From: Methylocella tundrae
GTDB taxonomy: Bacteria > Pseudomonadota > Alphaproteobacteria > Rhizobiales > Beijerinckiaceae
NCBI RefSeq assembly: GCF_038024855.1
Contig: NZ_CP139089.1
Coordinates: 124,001 to 188,000 of the forward strand
DNA: 64,000 nt
Reading direction: 5' to 3'
The first letter of the stretch is position 1. Every line of letters starts with the position of its first letter. Under the pieces are notes generated by a model. The model was not told the origin of the DNA and did no database searches. It saw only the letters and a program-made list of their open reading frames with translations. Both the position numbers and the translations under genes were made by a program. Positions 18,459-26,611 of this stretch are shown here, one piece after another.

Positions 18459-18995
18459 ATGTTTTCAACAATGTTCCGACTTCTCGCTCTCGGGCTCGGC
18501 GCGCTCGCGGCGCAAGGCCTTTTCGCCGGTCCCGTGCTCGCAGGTTCCGACGATCCGGATCTGATTTTCCGTAAATCGACCACCTTCAAGCTTTTGACGC
18601 CCAATGATAAGCTGGCGACTTACGCTATCGACGATCCGTTGGTTGAGGGCGTCGCCTGCTATTATACCACTCCCGAAAAGGGCGGCATCGCGGGGGCTTT
18701 CGGCGTCGCCGAAGAGGTCTCGGACGTTTCGCTCGCCTGCCGCCAATACGGCCCGATCAAATTCAAGGATAAATTCGAGCAGGGCGACGTGGTTTTCCGC
18801 GAGCGGCGCTCGCTGATCTTCAAGCGCATGCAGATCGTGCGCGGCTGCGACGCCAAGCGCAATGTGCTCGTCTATATGGTTTATAGCGACAAGCTCGTTG
18901 AGGGTTCGCCGAAGAACTCGACGTCGACTGTGCCTGTCATGCCCTGGGGCGCCGCCGCCGACGCGCCCAAATGCGGCGATTTTCTCAAAGGTTGA
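18459..18995 (+). CDS. creA: CreA family periplasmic protein
   Basis: The 178-aa product (from ATG 18459) starts with a signal peptide (FRLLALGLGALAAQGLFAGPVLA) and continues with the CreA domain: DPDLIFRKSTTFKLLTPNDKLATYAIDDPLVEGV, CYYTTPEKGG, GLAEE-like GVAEEVSDVSLACRQYGPI, RRSLIFKRMQIVRGCD, and VYMVYSDKLVEGSPKNSTS. CreA proteins are periplasmic with unknown biochemical role despite the name given in E. coli. An earlier in-frame ATG at 18426 is possible; GGAG about 12 bases before 18459 and the signal-peptide form favour the later one. A stem-loop at 19030 follows the gene. Confidence 0.9.
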   Translation: MFSTMFRLLALGLGALAAQGLFAGPVLAGSDDPDLIFRKSTTFKLLTPNDKLATYAIDDPLVEGVACYYTTPEKGGIAGAFGVAEEVSDVSLACRQYGPIKFKDKFEQGDVVFRERRSLIFKRMQIVRGCDAKRNVLVYMVYSDKLVEGSPKNSTSTVPVMPWGAAADAPKCGDFLKG

Positions 18996-19029
18996 GCGCG
19001 ATTGCCTCTTGTTCTCAGGAGGCCGCTGA

Positions 19030-19058
19030 ATCCCGGGCTGTTCCGGGATCCGCCTTTT
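19030..19058 (+). terminator. candidate rho-independent terminator of creA
   Basis: ATCCCGG, a 6-base loop and CCGGGAT form a perfect 7-bp stem, 35 bases after the creA stop, followed after CCGCC by TTTT. Confidence 0.55.
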
Positions 19059-19099
19059 GAGGCCAATTTCTTTGAGGCCAATTCTTTTGAGGCCAAGTC
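19055..19099. repeat. three tandem copies of a 15-16 bp unit
   Basis: The unit TTTGAGGCCAATTC occurs three times in a row with small changes (the last reads TTTGAGGCCAAGTC). It lies between creA and the small exported protein gene and encodes nothing recognisable. Confidence 0.7.
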
Positions 19100-19152
19100 A
19101 GGCAGGCCGAAAGCGCTGTCTCGAATGATCGGGTGAACCTGAGTTCGGCGAA

Positions 19153-19506
19153 TCAGATCTTGTCGCCACAGGCGACAAAGAACGCGCCGGGGCCGATGTT
19201 CTCCGGCTTCTCTTCGCCGGCGATCGCCGCGAAATCTTCCGTGCGGCCAAAGGCCTTGGACGCCTTCAGTCCGTTTGCTTCGCACCAGGCGTCCGCAACG
19301 ATTGTTCCGCAGGCCGATTTCGTCATGAGACATTCCTCGAACCCATAGCCGTCGTCCGGAGGAATGATCAGAACATGGCTTGGCGCGGCCCTTGCCGAAA
19401 TGCCGAGCGCGAAAAGCGCCAGCGCGCCGCTGATGAGGAAAAGCACGCCGCGAAACAGTTTCCGGCGGCGGCCGGGGGCAATGGAAGGGAGTGTAATGGA
19501 TGACAT
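19153..19506 (-). CDS. small exported or membrane-anchored protein of unknown function
   Basis: A 117-aa protein. It begins with a basic segment (GRRRKLF) and a hydrophobic stretch (LFLISGALALFALGISARA) that is a signal peptide or anchor, then a short mature part with four cysteines: GYGFEECLMTKSACGTIVADAWCEANGLKASKAFG and FFVACGDKI. The Cys spacing suggests disulfide bonds in the periplasm. I do not recognise a named family. It faces creA on the other strand and is divergent from cysS, whose start is 297 bases away; that gap shows no other feature. Confidence 0.65.
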   Translation of the reverse strand: MSSITLPSIAPGRRRKLFRGVLFLISGALALFALGISARAAPSHVLIIPPDDGYGFEECLMTKSACGTIVADAWCEANGLKASKAFGRTEDFAAIAGEEKPENIGPGAFFVACGDKI

Positions 19507-19803
19507 GGAGCGCTCGCGGCGGCTAATGACCTTGAATCAATCCTCTCAAATGCGCTTGAAAAATGCGTTAACCCGCGCGTCTTTGAGCCCTGAATGACGC
19601 GAAAAACTTGACGCAGCCGCGTCAGCGCGCCTATACGGCTGCCATGATCCATATGATCGGGCTTGACCGGACGATTATCGCCTCCATTTGTATCCGCTAG
19701 CCTTGCCGCTGGCTGGAGCCGTCTTGTCCTGATTTAAGACTTCAATCTCGACATCCCACGTCAGCACCGGCTTTTGAAGTCAGCGCAGACTCGAGGGAAA
19801 TTC

Positions 19804-21240
19804 ATGTCGTTGCGGCTCTATAACACGCTGACCCGCCAGAAAGAGGATTTCCGGCCGATTGATCCGGCCAATGTGCGCCTCTACGCCTGCGGCCCGACAG
19901 TCTATGATCACCTGCATATCGGCAACGGCCGCATGCTGATCGTTTTCGATCTGCTGTTCCGCGTGCTGCGTCATGAGTTCGGGCAGGATCACGTCAAATA
20001 TGTCCGCAACATCACGGACGTCGATGACAAGATCAACGCCCGCGCCGCCGAGCGCGGCGTCGACATCAGCGTGCTCACCGGCGAGATGACGGCGATTTTT
20101 CATCAGGACGTTGAGGCGCTCGGATGCCTGCCGCCGACCGTCGAGCCGCGCGCCACCGGGCATATGGTGGAGATGATCGCCATTATTGAAAGGCTGATCG
20201 CGAAGGGCAACGCTTATGTCGCCGACGGCCATGTGCTGTTCGACGTGCCCTCCATGCCGGACTATGGCCAGCTCTCGAAGCGCCCGCTCGACGAAATGAT
20301 CGCCGGCGCGCGCGTCGAAGTCGCGCCCTATAAGCGCGGGCCGATGGATTTCGTCTTGTGGAAGCCCTCGGCGCCGGAGGAGCCCGGCTGGCCAAGCCCC
20401 TGGGGACGCGGGCGCCCCGGCTGGCATATCGAATGCTCGGCGATGAGCTGGAAGCATCTTGGCGAGACATTCGATATTCACGGCGGCGGCATCGACCTCG
20501 TGTTTCCGCATCACGAGAATGAAATCGCGCAGACGCGCTGCGCCTTTGGCCATCGGATCATGGCCAATATCTGGATGCACAACGGGCACCTTCAGGTCGA
20601 AGGCGAGAAAATGTCGAAGAGCCTCGGCAATTTCATCACCATCCACGAACTGTTGCATAGCGACAAGTTCGGTGGAAGGCCGTGGCCGGGCGAAGTGCTA
20701 AGGCTTGCGATGCTGCGCACGCATTACCGCCAGCCGATCGACTTTACGGTGAAGGCGTTGGAGGAGGCGGAGCAGACTTTGGAGCGATGGCGGAATTACG
20801 CAGTTCTTTCGGACCAATCCGACGGCGCTCCTCCGGCATTTCTTGAAGCATTGGAAGACGACCTCAATACGCCAAAGGCGCTAAGTGAGATTCATTCGCT
20901 CTATCGAGTTGGCGTTATCTCCGGTGCTCCGCCCGAAAATGACGAGGAGCCACGCGTACGAGCATTTAATGCGGAAACCAAACGCTCGTCGGCTCAATTG
21001 CGTAGTTGCTTACACTTGCTCGGGCTGGACCGGATATGGGCCCCGAGTTGGAATCGACCTTCTAGCAAAATCGATGCTTCTCGGAGAATTGAGATCGAAG
21101 CCTTGATCGCCGCCCGCGAGGACGCGCGCAAGAGTAGAAACTGGGCCGAATCCGACCGCATCCGCGATGAGTTGGACGCTATGGGCGTGGCGCTCAAGGA
21201 CAACAAGGACGGCGCGACGAGCTGGGAGGCAAAGCGATGA
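19804..21240 (+). CDS. cysS: cysteine--tRNA ligase
   Basis: CysS charges tRNA-Cys. The 478-aa class I synthetase shows the HIGH motif as HLHIGN (36-41), the zinc ligands Cys29, Cys211, His236 and Glu240 ([17 protein letters not shown]), and KMSKSLGNF (269 on). The ATG at 19804 gives the standard start [16 protein letters not shown]. The stop overlaps the next start as ATGA, so translation is coupled to the downstream GNAT gene. Between about 20820 and 21120 (after the KMSKS loop, in the helical bundle and anticodon region) the GC content drops to about 55% by hand count and uncommon codons such as CTA, TTA and AGT cluster. Confidence 0.95.
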   Translation: MSLRLYNTLTRQKEDFRPIDPANVRLYACGPTVYDHLHIGNGRMLIVFDLLFRVLRHEFGQDHVKYVRNITDVDDKINARAAERGVDISVLTGEMTAIFHQDVEALGCLPPTVEPRATGHMVEMIAIIERLIAKGNAYVADGHVLFDVPSMPDYGQLSKRPLDEMIAGARVEVAPYKRGPMDFVLWKPSAPEEPGWPSPWGRGRPGWHIECSAMSWKHLGETFDIHGGGIDLVFPHHENEIAQTRCAFGHRIMANIWMHNGHLQVEGEKMSKSLGNFITIHELLHSDKFGGRPWPGEVLRLAMLRTHYRQPIDFTVKALEEAEQTLERWRNYAVLSDQSDGAPPAFLEALEDDLNTPKALSEIHSLYRVGVISGAPPENDEEPRVRAFNAETKRSSAQLRSCLHLLGLDRIWAPSWNRPSSKIDASRRIEIEALIAAREDARKSRNWAESDRIRDELDAMGVALKDNKDGATSWEAKR

Positions 21241-21731
21241 ACGCCAGCGCCGCTTTTCCAAAGCCGACGCTGCGACCTTATCTCGCCGCCGATCTGCCGC
21301 TGCTGTTCGAGATCAGACTCTCGGCGATCGAGGAATTGACCGAAGAGGATTATGACGAGGCGCAGCGCCGCGCCTGGGCGGAGCTTGCCGATGATGAAGA
21401 AGCGCTCGGGGAAGCTTTAAAGAAAGGCTTGAGCCTTGTGGGTCTCGTCGGCGGCGCGCCGGTCGGCTTCATTGTGCTCACTGAGGGCGGCCTCATCAGT
21501 CAACTTTATGTCCATCCGGCGGTCGCGCGCACCGGCGTCGCAACCGCGCTCGTTGATGCGATCGAAAAACTCGCCGCCGCACGAAAACTCGAAAGCCTCG
21601 TCGTCGACGCCAGCGATACCGCCAAACCCCTGTTCGACAGGCGCGGCTATGTCGCCGAGCGGCGCAACACGATCGCGCTCGGAGATGTGTGGCTCGGCAA
21701 CACGCGCATGAAGAAAAAACTGTCCCCATGA
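21237..21731 (+). CDS. GNAT family N-acetyltransferase
   Basis: A 164-aa acetyltransferase of the GNAT fold. Motifs: [15 protein letters not shown] at the start, [35 protein letters not shown] (beta-4 strand and the R-x-x-G-x-A acetyl-CoA loop), and [14 protein letters not shown] at the end. The acceptor is unknown. It overlaps cysS upstream by four bases and cimA downstream by four bases, so the three genes form one translationally coupled unit. Confidence 0.85.
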   Translation: MNASAAFPKPTLRPYLAADLPLLFEIRLSAIEELTEEDYDEAQRRAWAELADDEEALGEALKKGLSLVGLVGGAPVGFIVLTEGGLISQLYVHPAVARTGVATALVDAIEKLAAARKLESLVVDASDTAKPLFDRRGYVAERRNTIALGDVWLGNTRMKKKLSP

Positions 21732-23320
21732 GGAAAGAACGTCTGAGCCTCTTCGACACCACTCTGCGCGACGGCGCGCAGACGACGGGCGTTGATTTTT
21801 CGCTGGCCGACAAGCGCCATATAGCGGCGATGCTGGATGACCTCGGCCTTGATTATATCGAGGGCGGCTACCCGGGCGCGAACCAGACCGATACGGCGTT
21901 TTTCTCCGCGCGGCCGAACCTCCGCCATGCGCGCTTCGCCGCTTTCGGCATGGTGAAGCGCGCCGGGCGCTCCGTCGAAAATGATCCGGGCCTCGCAACG
22001 CTTTTTGAGGCCGACGCCGATACGATCACTTTCGTCGCCAAGGCGTGGGACTATCATGTCCGCGTCGCGCTCGGCGTTTCGCTGGAAGAAAATCTCGAAG
22101 CGATCCGGCTGTCCATCGAGGCGGCGCTCGCTCATAAGCGTGAAGTCATCCTTGACTGCGAGCATTTCTTCGACGGCTTCAAGGCCGATCCTTTCTATGC
22201 GCTGAATGTCGCCAGGACGGCGTTTGAGGCCGGCGCCCGCTGGATCGTTCTTTGCGACACCAATGGCGGCGCGCTGCCGCATGAGGTCGAGGCCATTGTC
22301 GCGGTGGTCAGGGATCGCGTGCCGGGCGCATATCTTGGCATCCACGCCCATAATGACACGGACAATGCGGTGGCCAATTCATTGGCGGCGGTGCGGGCCG
22401 GCGTCAGGCAGATTCACGGCGCGCTGAACGGCCTCGGCGAGCGCTGCGGCAACGCCAATCTCACCTCGATCATTCCGACGCTTCTCCTGAAGCCGGATTT
22501 CGCCGACGCCTTCGAGATCGGCGTCTCGCTGGAAAAACTGAAGAGCCTCACCAAGGTCAGTCATACGCTGGACGAATTGCTGAACCGCGCGCCGAACCGC
22601 CATGCGCCCTATGTGGGCGCCTCGGCCTTTGCGACCAAGGCGGGCATCCATGCCTCGGCGGTGGTGAAGGATCCAAAAACCTACGAGCATGTGTCGCCCG
22701 AGGCGGTCGGCAACAAGCGCCGTCTGCTCGTGTCGGATCAGGCCGGCAAATCCAACATTCTCGCGGAACTGGAGCGCATCGGCGTCAAGCTCGAGAAGAA
22801 CGATGCGCGCGTCGGCCGTCTGCTCGACGAGGTCAAACAGAAAGAGGCGCTTGGCTATGCCTATGAGGGGGCCGACGCCTCTTTCGAGCTGCTGGCGCGC
22901 CGCGTCCTTGGCGAGGTTCCGGATTTCTTCGAGGTCGAGCGTTTTCGCGTCGATGTCGAGCGCCGCCACAACGCGCAAGGCGATCTCGTCACCGTCTCGG
23001 AAGCAGTGGTCAAGGTGCGCATCGACGGCGAAACCTCGATCTCGGCCGCCGAAGGCGAAGGGCCGGTGAACGCGCTCGATCTCGCTCTGCGCAAGGATCT
23101 CGGCAAGTATCAGCCCTTCATCGAAGACCTCAATCTCGTCGATTATCGCGTGCGCGTTTTCCAGGGGGGCACCGACGCCGTGACGCGCGTGCTGGTCGAA
23201 TTTACCGACTCGTCCGGCGAGAACTGGTCGACGGTCGGCGTGTCGGCCAATATCATCGACGCGTCATTTCAGGCGCTGACCGACGCCATCACCTTCAGGC
23301 TTTTGAAGTCGGGGGCTTAA
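21728..23320 (+). CDS. cimA: citramalate synthase
   Basis: CimA condenses pyruvate and acetyl-CoA to citramalate, the threonine-independent route to 2-oxobutyrate and isoleucine. The 530-aa product has the HMGL-type TIM barrel with FDTTLRDGAQTTGVDF (metal-binding Asp and catalytic Arg), HAHNDTDNAVANSLAAVRAG (HxH metal ligands) and GNANLTSIIPTL, then a C-terminal LeuA-type regulatory domain. The length and the LRDGAQTTGVDFSLADK form match the CimA/TIGR00977 group and not 2-isopropylmalate synthase (LRDGEQ/SPG) or homocitrate synthase. The ATG at 21728 overlaps the preceding stop. A terminator follows at 23342. Confidence 0.92.
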   Translation: MRKERLSLFDTTLRDGAQTTGVDFSLADKRHIAAMLDDLGLDYIEGGYPGANQTDTAFFSARPNLRHARFAAFGMVKRAGRSVENDPGLATLFEADADTITFVAKAWDYHVRVALGVSLEENLEAIRLSIEAALAHKREVILDCEHFFDGFKADPFYALNVARTAFEAGARWIVLCDTNGGALPHEVEAIVAVVRDRVPGAYLGIHAHNDTDNAVANSLAAVRAGVRQIHGALNGLGERCGNANLTSIIPTLLLKPDFADAFEIGVSLEKLKSLTKVSHTLDELLNRAPNRHAPYVGASAFATKAGIHASAVVKDPKTYEHVSPEAVGNKRRLLVSDQAGKSNILAELERIGVKLEKNDARVGRLLDEVKQKEALGYAYEGADASFELLARRVLGEVPDFFEVERFRVDVERRHNAQGDLVTVSEAVVKVRIDGETSISAAEGEGPVNALDLALRKDLGKYQPFIEDLNLVDYRVRVFQGGTDAVTRVLVEFTDSSGENWSTVGVSANIIDASFQALTDAITFRLLKSGA

Positions 23321-23341
23321 GATCAATTGCTTTCCTCAAGG

Positions 23342-23375
23342 AGGACAGGGGCGATCGTCGCACCTGTCCTTTTTG
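23342..23375 (+). terminator. rho-independent terminator of the cysS-GNAT-cimA operon
   Basis: AGGACAGG pairs with CCTGTCCT, with GCGA/TCGC extending the stem inside, and is followed directly by TTTTT. It lies 22 bases after the cimA stop. Confidence 0.88.
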
Positions 23376-23545
23376 ATGGGAGGTGTTCAGGCCAAATCAG
23401 TCCATATCGCGAACGGAATGGAGCGGCCGCTTGCGCGATGTTCAATTCGCCCAGTCGTGCAAGCGCAATCTTCGGCCGGGACGCCCCGCTGGCGCCCTCA
23501 AATGTTAGCGTGCGGACGCCGTCGTGGCCTTCAAGGCGCGAATGC

Positions 23546-24289
23546 TCATTTCGATCTGCTGCTGCGCGACGAAGACGCGCCGCGCTGCTGTTGCTCCGCC
23601 TCGTGCAACGGCTCGGCGACATATTGGAACGTCGGCTCGCGATTCCACGGACCGCGCTCGTCGCCGCCCGGGCCGGAGGAGAGATTGAAGTAGAGATTAA
23701 CGGTCTCGTCCGGCTTGAGATCGCCAAATAGCGGTTTGTCGAGCGCGTTCAGGGAATTCAGCGCCTCCATGAACATATGCGTATGGGAGACCTCGCGCGT
23801 TGCGAGATGTCTCAACGCCGCGCGCGTGCCGTCGTCGGTCGCCATGGCGATGAGCTGCTCATAGGTATTGAGCGCGCCGGCCTCCGCGGAAATATTGGCG
23901 CGCAGGTCACGCACCACGTGACCGCCTTCGCTGACATAGCGCGAATCCCAGGTTGTGCCCTTCGAATCGACAAGATGCGGGCCAGGACCGCGAATGGCGA
24001 AGAGCGTGCTTTGATAGGCCTTGTCCTGCAAATCCCCCGAGGCGCGCTTTGTATGTTGCTCGATGAGGAGCGCGATCATTTCGAGGTGACCGAGTTCTTC
24101 GGTCCCGATGTCCTGAAGCATGTCCCGGATGGCGGGATCATCCGTATGATAAGACTGCGTCAGATACGTCAGAGCCGCGGACAATTCCCCGGTCGCGCCG
24201 CCGTACTGCTCGAGAAGCTTTTCCGCAAAGACGGGGTCTGGATTTTCGACGCGGACTTCGTGAATGGGCAGGGTCTTGTGCAAAAACAT
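23546..24289 (-). CDS. manganese catalase family protein
   Basis: The product (247 aa) resembles non-heme di-manganese catalases, which split hydrogen peroxide. The ferritin-like four-helix core is visible: EQYGGATGELSAALTYLTQSY (first Glu ligand), IGTEELGHLEMIALLI (EExxH type), AEAGALNTYEQLIAM and LATREVSHTHMFMEAL (second Glu and His ligands). The start MFLHKTLPIHEVRVENPDPVFA also matches. The C-terminus is short and ends in a Ser/Arg-rich tail (RGASSSRSSRSK). It stands alone, with 230 featureless bases between it and the tonB gene. Activity is inferred from the family. Confidence 0.9.
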   Translation of the reverse strand: MFLHKTLPIHEVRVENPDPVFAEKLLEQYGGATGELSAALTYLTQSYHTDDPAIRDMLQDIGTEELGHLEMIALLIEQHTKRASGDLQDKAYQSTLFAIRGPGPHLVDSKGTTWDSRYVSEGGHVVRDLRANISAEAGALNTYEQLIAMATDDGTRAALRHLATREVSHTHMFMEALNSLNALDKPLFGDLKPDETVNLYFNLSSGPGGDERGPWNREPTFQYVAEPLHEAEQQQRGASSSRSSRSK

Positions 24290-24519
24290 GCTCTCTTCTC
24301 CTTTGGGATGCGACTCTCCTGTGGGGTTGCGGCGGGCGAACGTAAGCCGCCGGCGTCGGGCGCCATCAACTATCCGTTATTTGGCTATTTCGCGCATTGA
24401 AGGGGAGCCGAGCGCGACGTGGCGCCGCCGGTCGCCGGCTGAAGCGCCGATGGAATGATCGCCAGCGCAAGGGGGAGTTTCAGCCCACGTGGCGCGGTCT
24501 TAGCGCTTCGGCAAGCAGG

Positions 24520-25578
24520 CTATCTCGTGTCGTAATGGAACCAGATGGCGTGCGGATCGCCCCGTGGCGGGGCGGGGAAGGGCGCCGCCCGGCGCACGGC
24601 GTTGAGCGCCGCCGCGTCAAGATCAGGGCGCCCGCTCGCGCGATAGACAGCCTGATGCGTCAGATTGCCGTTCTCATCGACGTAAAAGGCGACAATTCCT
24701 TCAACCTGCTGATGGCCGTTCCGCAGATCCGAGGGAACATGCATCTGGCGCATGATGAGGCCGAACAGAATCGACAAATAGGTGGTCTTCGCGGTCCCGC
24801 CGCCGATTGGGGAAGGTTTCGCCGCCGATCCGAGATGGTATTCGGGAACCGAGGACAGCGCCGCCAGCTGATCCGACACGGAGAGGTTCTTGGATCTCGT
24901 CGAGGGCGCCTTGCTGATGACGGGCGCTTTTTTCTCGGTTGGCTTCTTCTGCGGCGCGGGCTCGGCCTTGTCGAGCGGTTCGGCGTTTGGATTGTCGTCG
25001 GCAAGCTTAGCCGGCGCCTCTTCCTCCGGCGCCTGAACAATGGCGTTCGGCGGCGCTTCCGCCGGCTTCGGCGGCGCCGGCGTCTCGGCGGTCTGCGTCG
25101 ATGGCGGCGCGACGCGCTGCGCCTGCGTTTCCTTTTCGGGGGCTTCTCTTTCTATGGTTTCCTTATTGGCTTCTCGCGGAGCGTCGTAGGCCGGCTGCTC
25201 ATCGTCGACCACCTTCTGCTTGGGCTTTGGCTGCTCCTTTTGCTTCGGCGGCGGCGGCGGAGGAGGGGGCGGCGGTTCGACTTTCTCCTCCGGCATCTGG
25301 GGCACGAGCTCGACCGGGATTTCCTCGACCTGCGCCATCTTCTGGGGCGAATTGCTCTCGTAAAAGAGAATCGCCAGCACGAGCGCGTGAGCAATGACGC
25401 AGGCGGCCAGAATCCAGATGAACCGTCGCCGCCGCGTCTCATCCAACGAGGCGTCAGGCGGCGCGACCAGATGATCGTCAAGATCCGCCCGAAGGGGCGG
25501 ATCGGCGATCAAAGGATCTTCGGTCACATCGCGTTGCGATCCAGAACCATGGTCGCCGCCGGCAAGCTTATGAAGCAT
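24520..25578 (-). CDS. TonB family protein
   Basis: TonB proteins link the inner-membrane ExbBD motor to outer-membrane receptors. The 352-aa protein has a cytoplasmic N-terminus (1-51), one membrane helix (FIWILAACVIAHALVLAILFY, about 52-72), a run of ten prolines followed by a Pro/Glu/Lys-rich periplasmic spacer (about 100-225), and a C-terminal TonB box domain (VEGIVAFYVDENGNLTHQAVYRASGRPDLDAAALNAVRRA, then APFPAPP). No exbB or exbD is nearby. It starts 6 bases after the LOG gene and is probably co-transcribed with it. The partner receptor is unknown. Confidence 0.88.
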   Translation of the reverse strand: MLHKLAGGDHGSGSQRDVTEDPLIADPPLRADLDDHLVAPPDASLDETRRRRFIWILAACVIAHALVLAILFYESNSPQKMAQVEEIPVELVPQMPEEKVEPPPPPPPPPPKQKEQPKPKQKVVDDEQPAYDAPREANKETIEREAPEKETQAQRVAPPSTQTAETPAPPKPAEAPPNAIVQAPEEEAPAKLADDNPNAEPLDKAEPAPQKKPTEKKAPVISKAPSTRSKNLSVSDQLAALSSVPEYHLGSAAKPSPIGGGTAKTTYLSILFGLIMRQMHVPSDLRNGHQQVEGIVAFYVDENGNLTHQAVYRASGRPDLDAAALNAVRRAAPFPAPPRGDPHAIWFHYDTR

Positions 25579-25584
25579 CGTGGT

Positions 25585-26244
25585 TTACAATCGTGGATCG
25601 ATGGTCTCCTTACGGACGCCGAGGAGATCGACCCTGGCCGCGGCGGATTCGATCATCGGCAGAACGTCGTCGATCTTCTCGGCTACAAGATAGCGGATTT
25701 CGAACGAAGATTGAATAAAACGGCGTTCACGCATGTGTTCGAAAAGATCAAGCAGCGGCTGCCAGAATCCGCCGACGTCGGCGATCACCACCGGCTTTGT
25801 GTGGCGCTCAAGCTGGACCCAGGTCAATTGCTCGACAAGCTCCTCGAGCGTGCCGATGCCGCCCGGCAGCGCGACGAAAGCGTCGGCGCGCTCGAACATC
25901 AGGCGCTTGCGCGTATGCATGTCGGAAACAATGATGGTTTCCTGAATTTCCGGCAGCAGCCTGTCCCTGCGATGGAGAAATTCAGGGATGATGCCGGTGA
26001 CTTTGCCGCCGCCGGCCAGGGCCGCCCGCGCGATTGCTCCCATGAGGCCATTGCCGCCGCCGCCATAGATAAGCTCGATGCCGGCCGCCGCCAAGGCGCC
26101 GCCAAGGCTTGTCGCGGCGGCCGCATAGGCGGGCTCGACGTCCTGCGCCGAGCCGCAATAAACGCAAATGGCGCGGATGCGCGGAGCCTCCGGCTGGATG
26201 CGAAGTGGTTTGGCTGACATGACTTTATTCACGGCGTCGATCAT
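25585..26244 (-). CDS. LOG family (TIGR00730) protein, probable cytokinin-type riboside 5'-monophosphate phosphoribohydrolase
   Basis: The 219-aa protein has the Rossmann-type LOG fold with the two signature motifs: IYGGGGNGLMGAIA and FVALPGGIGTLEEL (PGGxGTxxE). Family members cleave the N-glycosidic bond of purine nucleoside monophosphates; the true substrate in bacteria is often AMP-type nucleotides. The ATG at 26244 gives a normal length; the longer frame to 26427 would add 61 residues of unrelated basic sequence. It is upstream of, and close to, the tonB gene (6-base gap). Confidence 0.88.
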   Translation of the reverse strand: MIDAVNKVMSAKPLRIQPEAPRIRAICVYCGSAQDVEPAYAAAATSLGGALAAAGIELIYGGGGNGLMGAIARAALAGGGKVTGIIPEFLHRRDRLLPEIQETIIVSDMHTRKRLMFERADAFVALPGGIGTLEELVEQLTWVQLERHTKPVVIADVGGFWQPLLDLFEHMRERRFIQSSFEIRYLVAEKIDDVLPMIESAAARVDLLGVRKETIDPRL

Positions 26245-26611
26245 GGTCTCGTTGTGGCCTGCCGCCCGAAATGGGTCAAGGCCCGCTGGACGAGGCCGCC
26301 GTGGCCGGTGGAATGTTTCAGCAAATTCAACGCCGCCACGCACTCCATATCGACGATCATTGCGCCGGAAGCAGTCCGATGGGGAGGTCCCGCATTGCCG
26401 GACGGAGGCCTTCGCCCGGCCGTTCACGCATTCGTGACAAGCTAAGCCGCAACAACTTCCTCAGACGGGATCGAACGGAAATTCGCGCTGCGTCTTTCCG
26501 TTCGCCGCGTGACAGCAGAATGCGTTCGAGGGAATCGCATCCTGCTCATCAAGTCTTTGTTTTGACGCGTGGCGTGACGCTGAAAAGTCCGTGGCTTTTC
26601 AGCGTCTTGGT
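26245..26611. other. intergenic region upstream of LOG gene, downstream of porin
   Basis: This 367-base stretch lies between the porin stop (26612) and the LOG start (26244), both on the minus strand. It should hold the promoter of the LOG-tonB pair. The only structure seen is the hairpin at 26576 and the adjoining repeat-like AAGTCTTTGTTTTGACGC. Confidence 0.45.
26551..26606. terminator. 12-bp perfect stem-loop and repeat remnant after porin gene
   Basis: GACGCTGAAAAG (26576-26587) pairs with CTTTTCAGCGTC (26595-26606) across 7 bases, right after the porin stop on the minus strand. The neighbouring AAGTCTTTGTTTTGACGC (26551-26568) is nearly matched at 4665-4682. A terminator is likely; the T-rich tail is imperfect. 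Confidence 0.55.

Noticed and set aside
24397..26217. 606-codon open frame on the plus strand
   Set aside because: It runs antisense through the tonB and LOG genes, is Arg-rich with no domain I recognise, and is the usual shadow of high-GC coding sequence.
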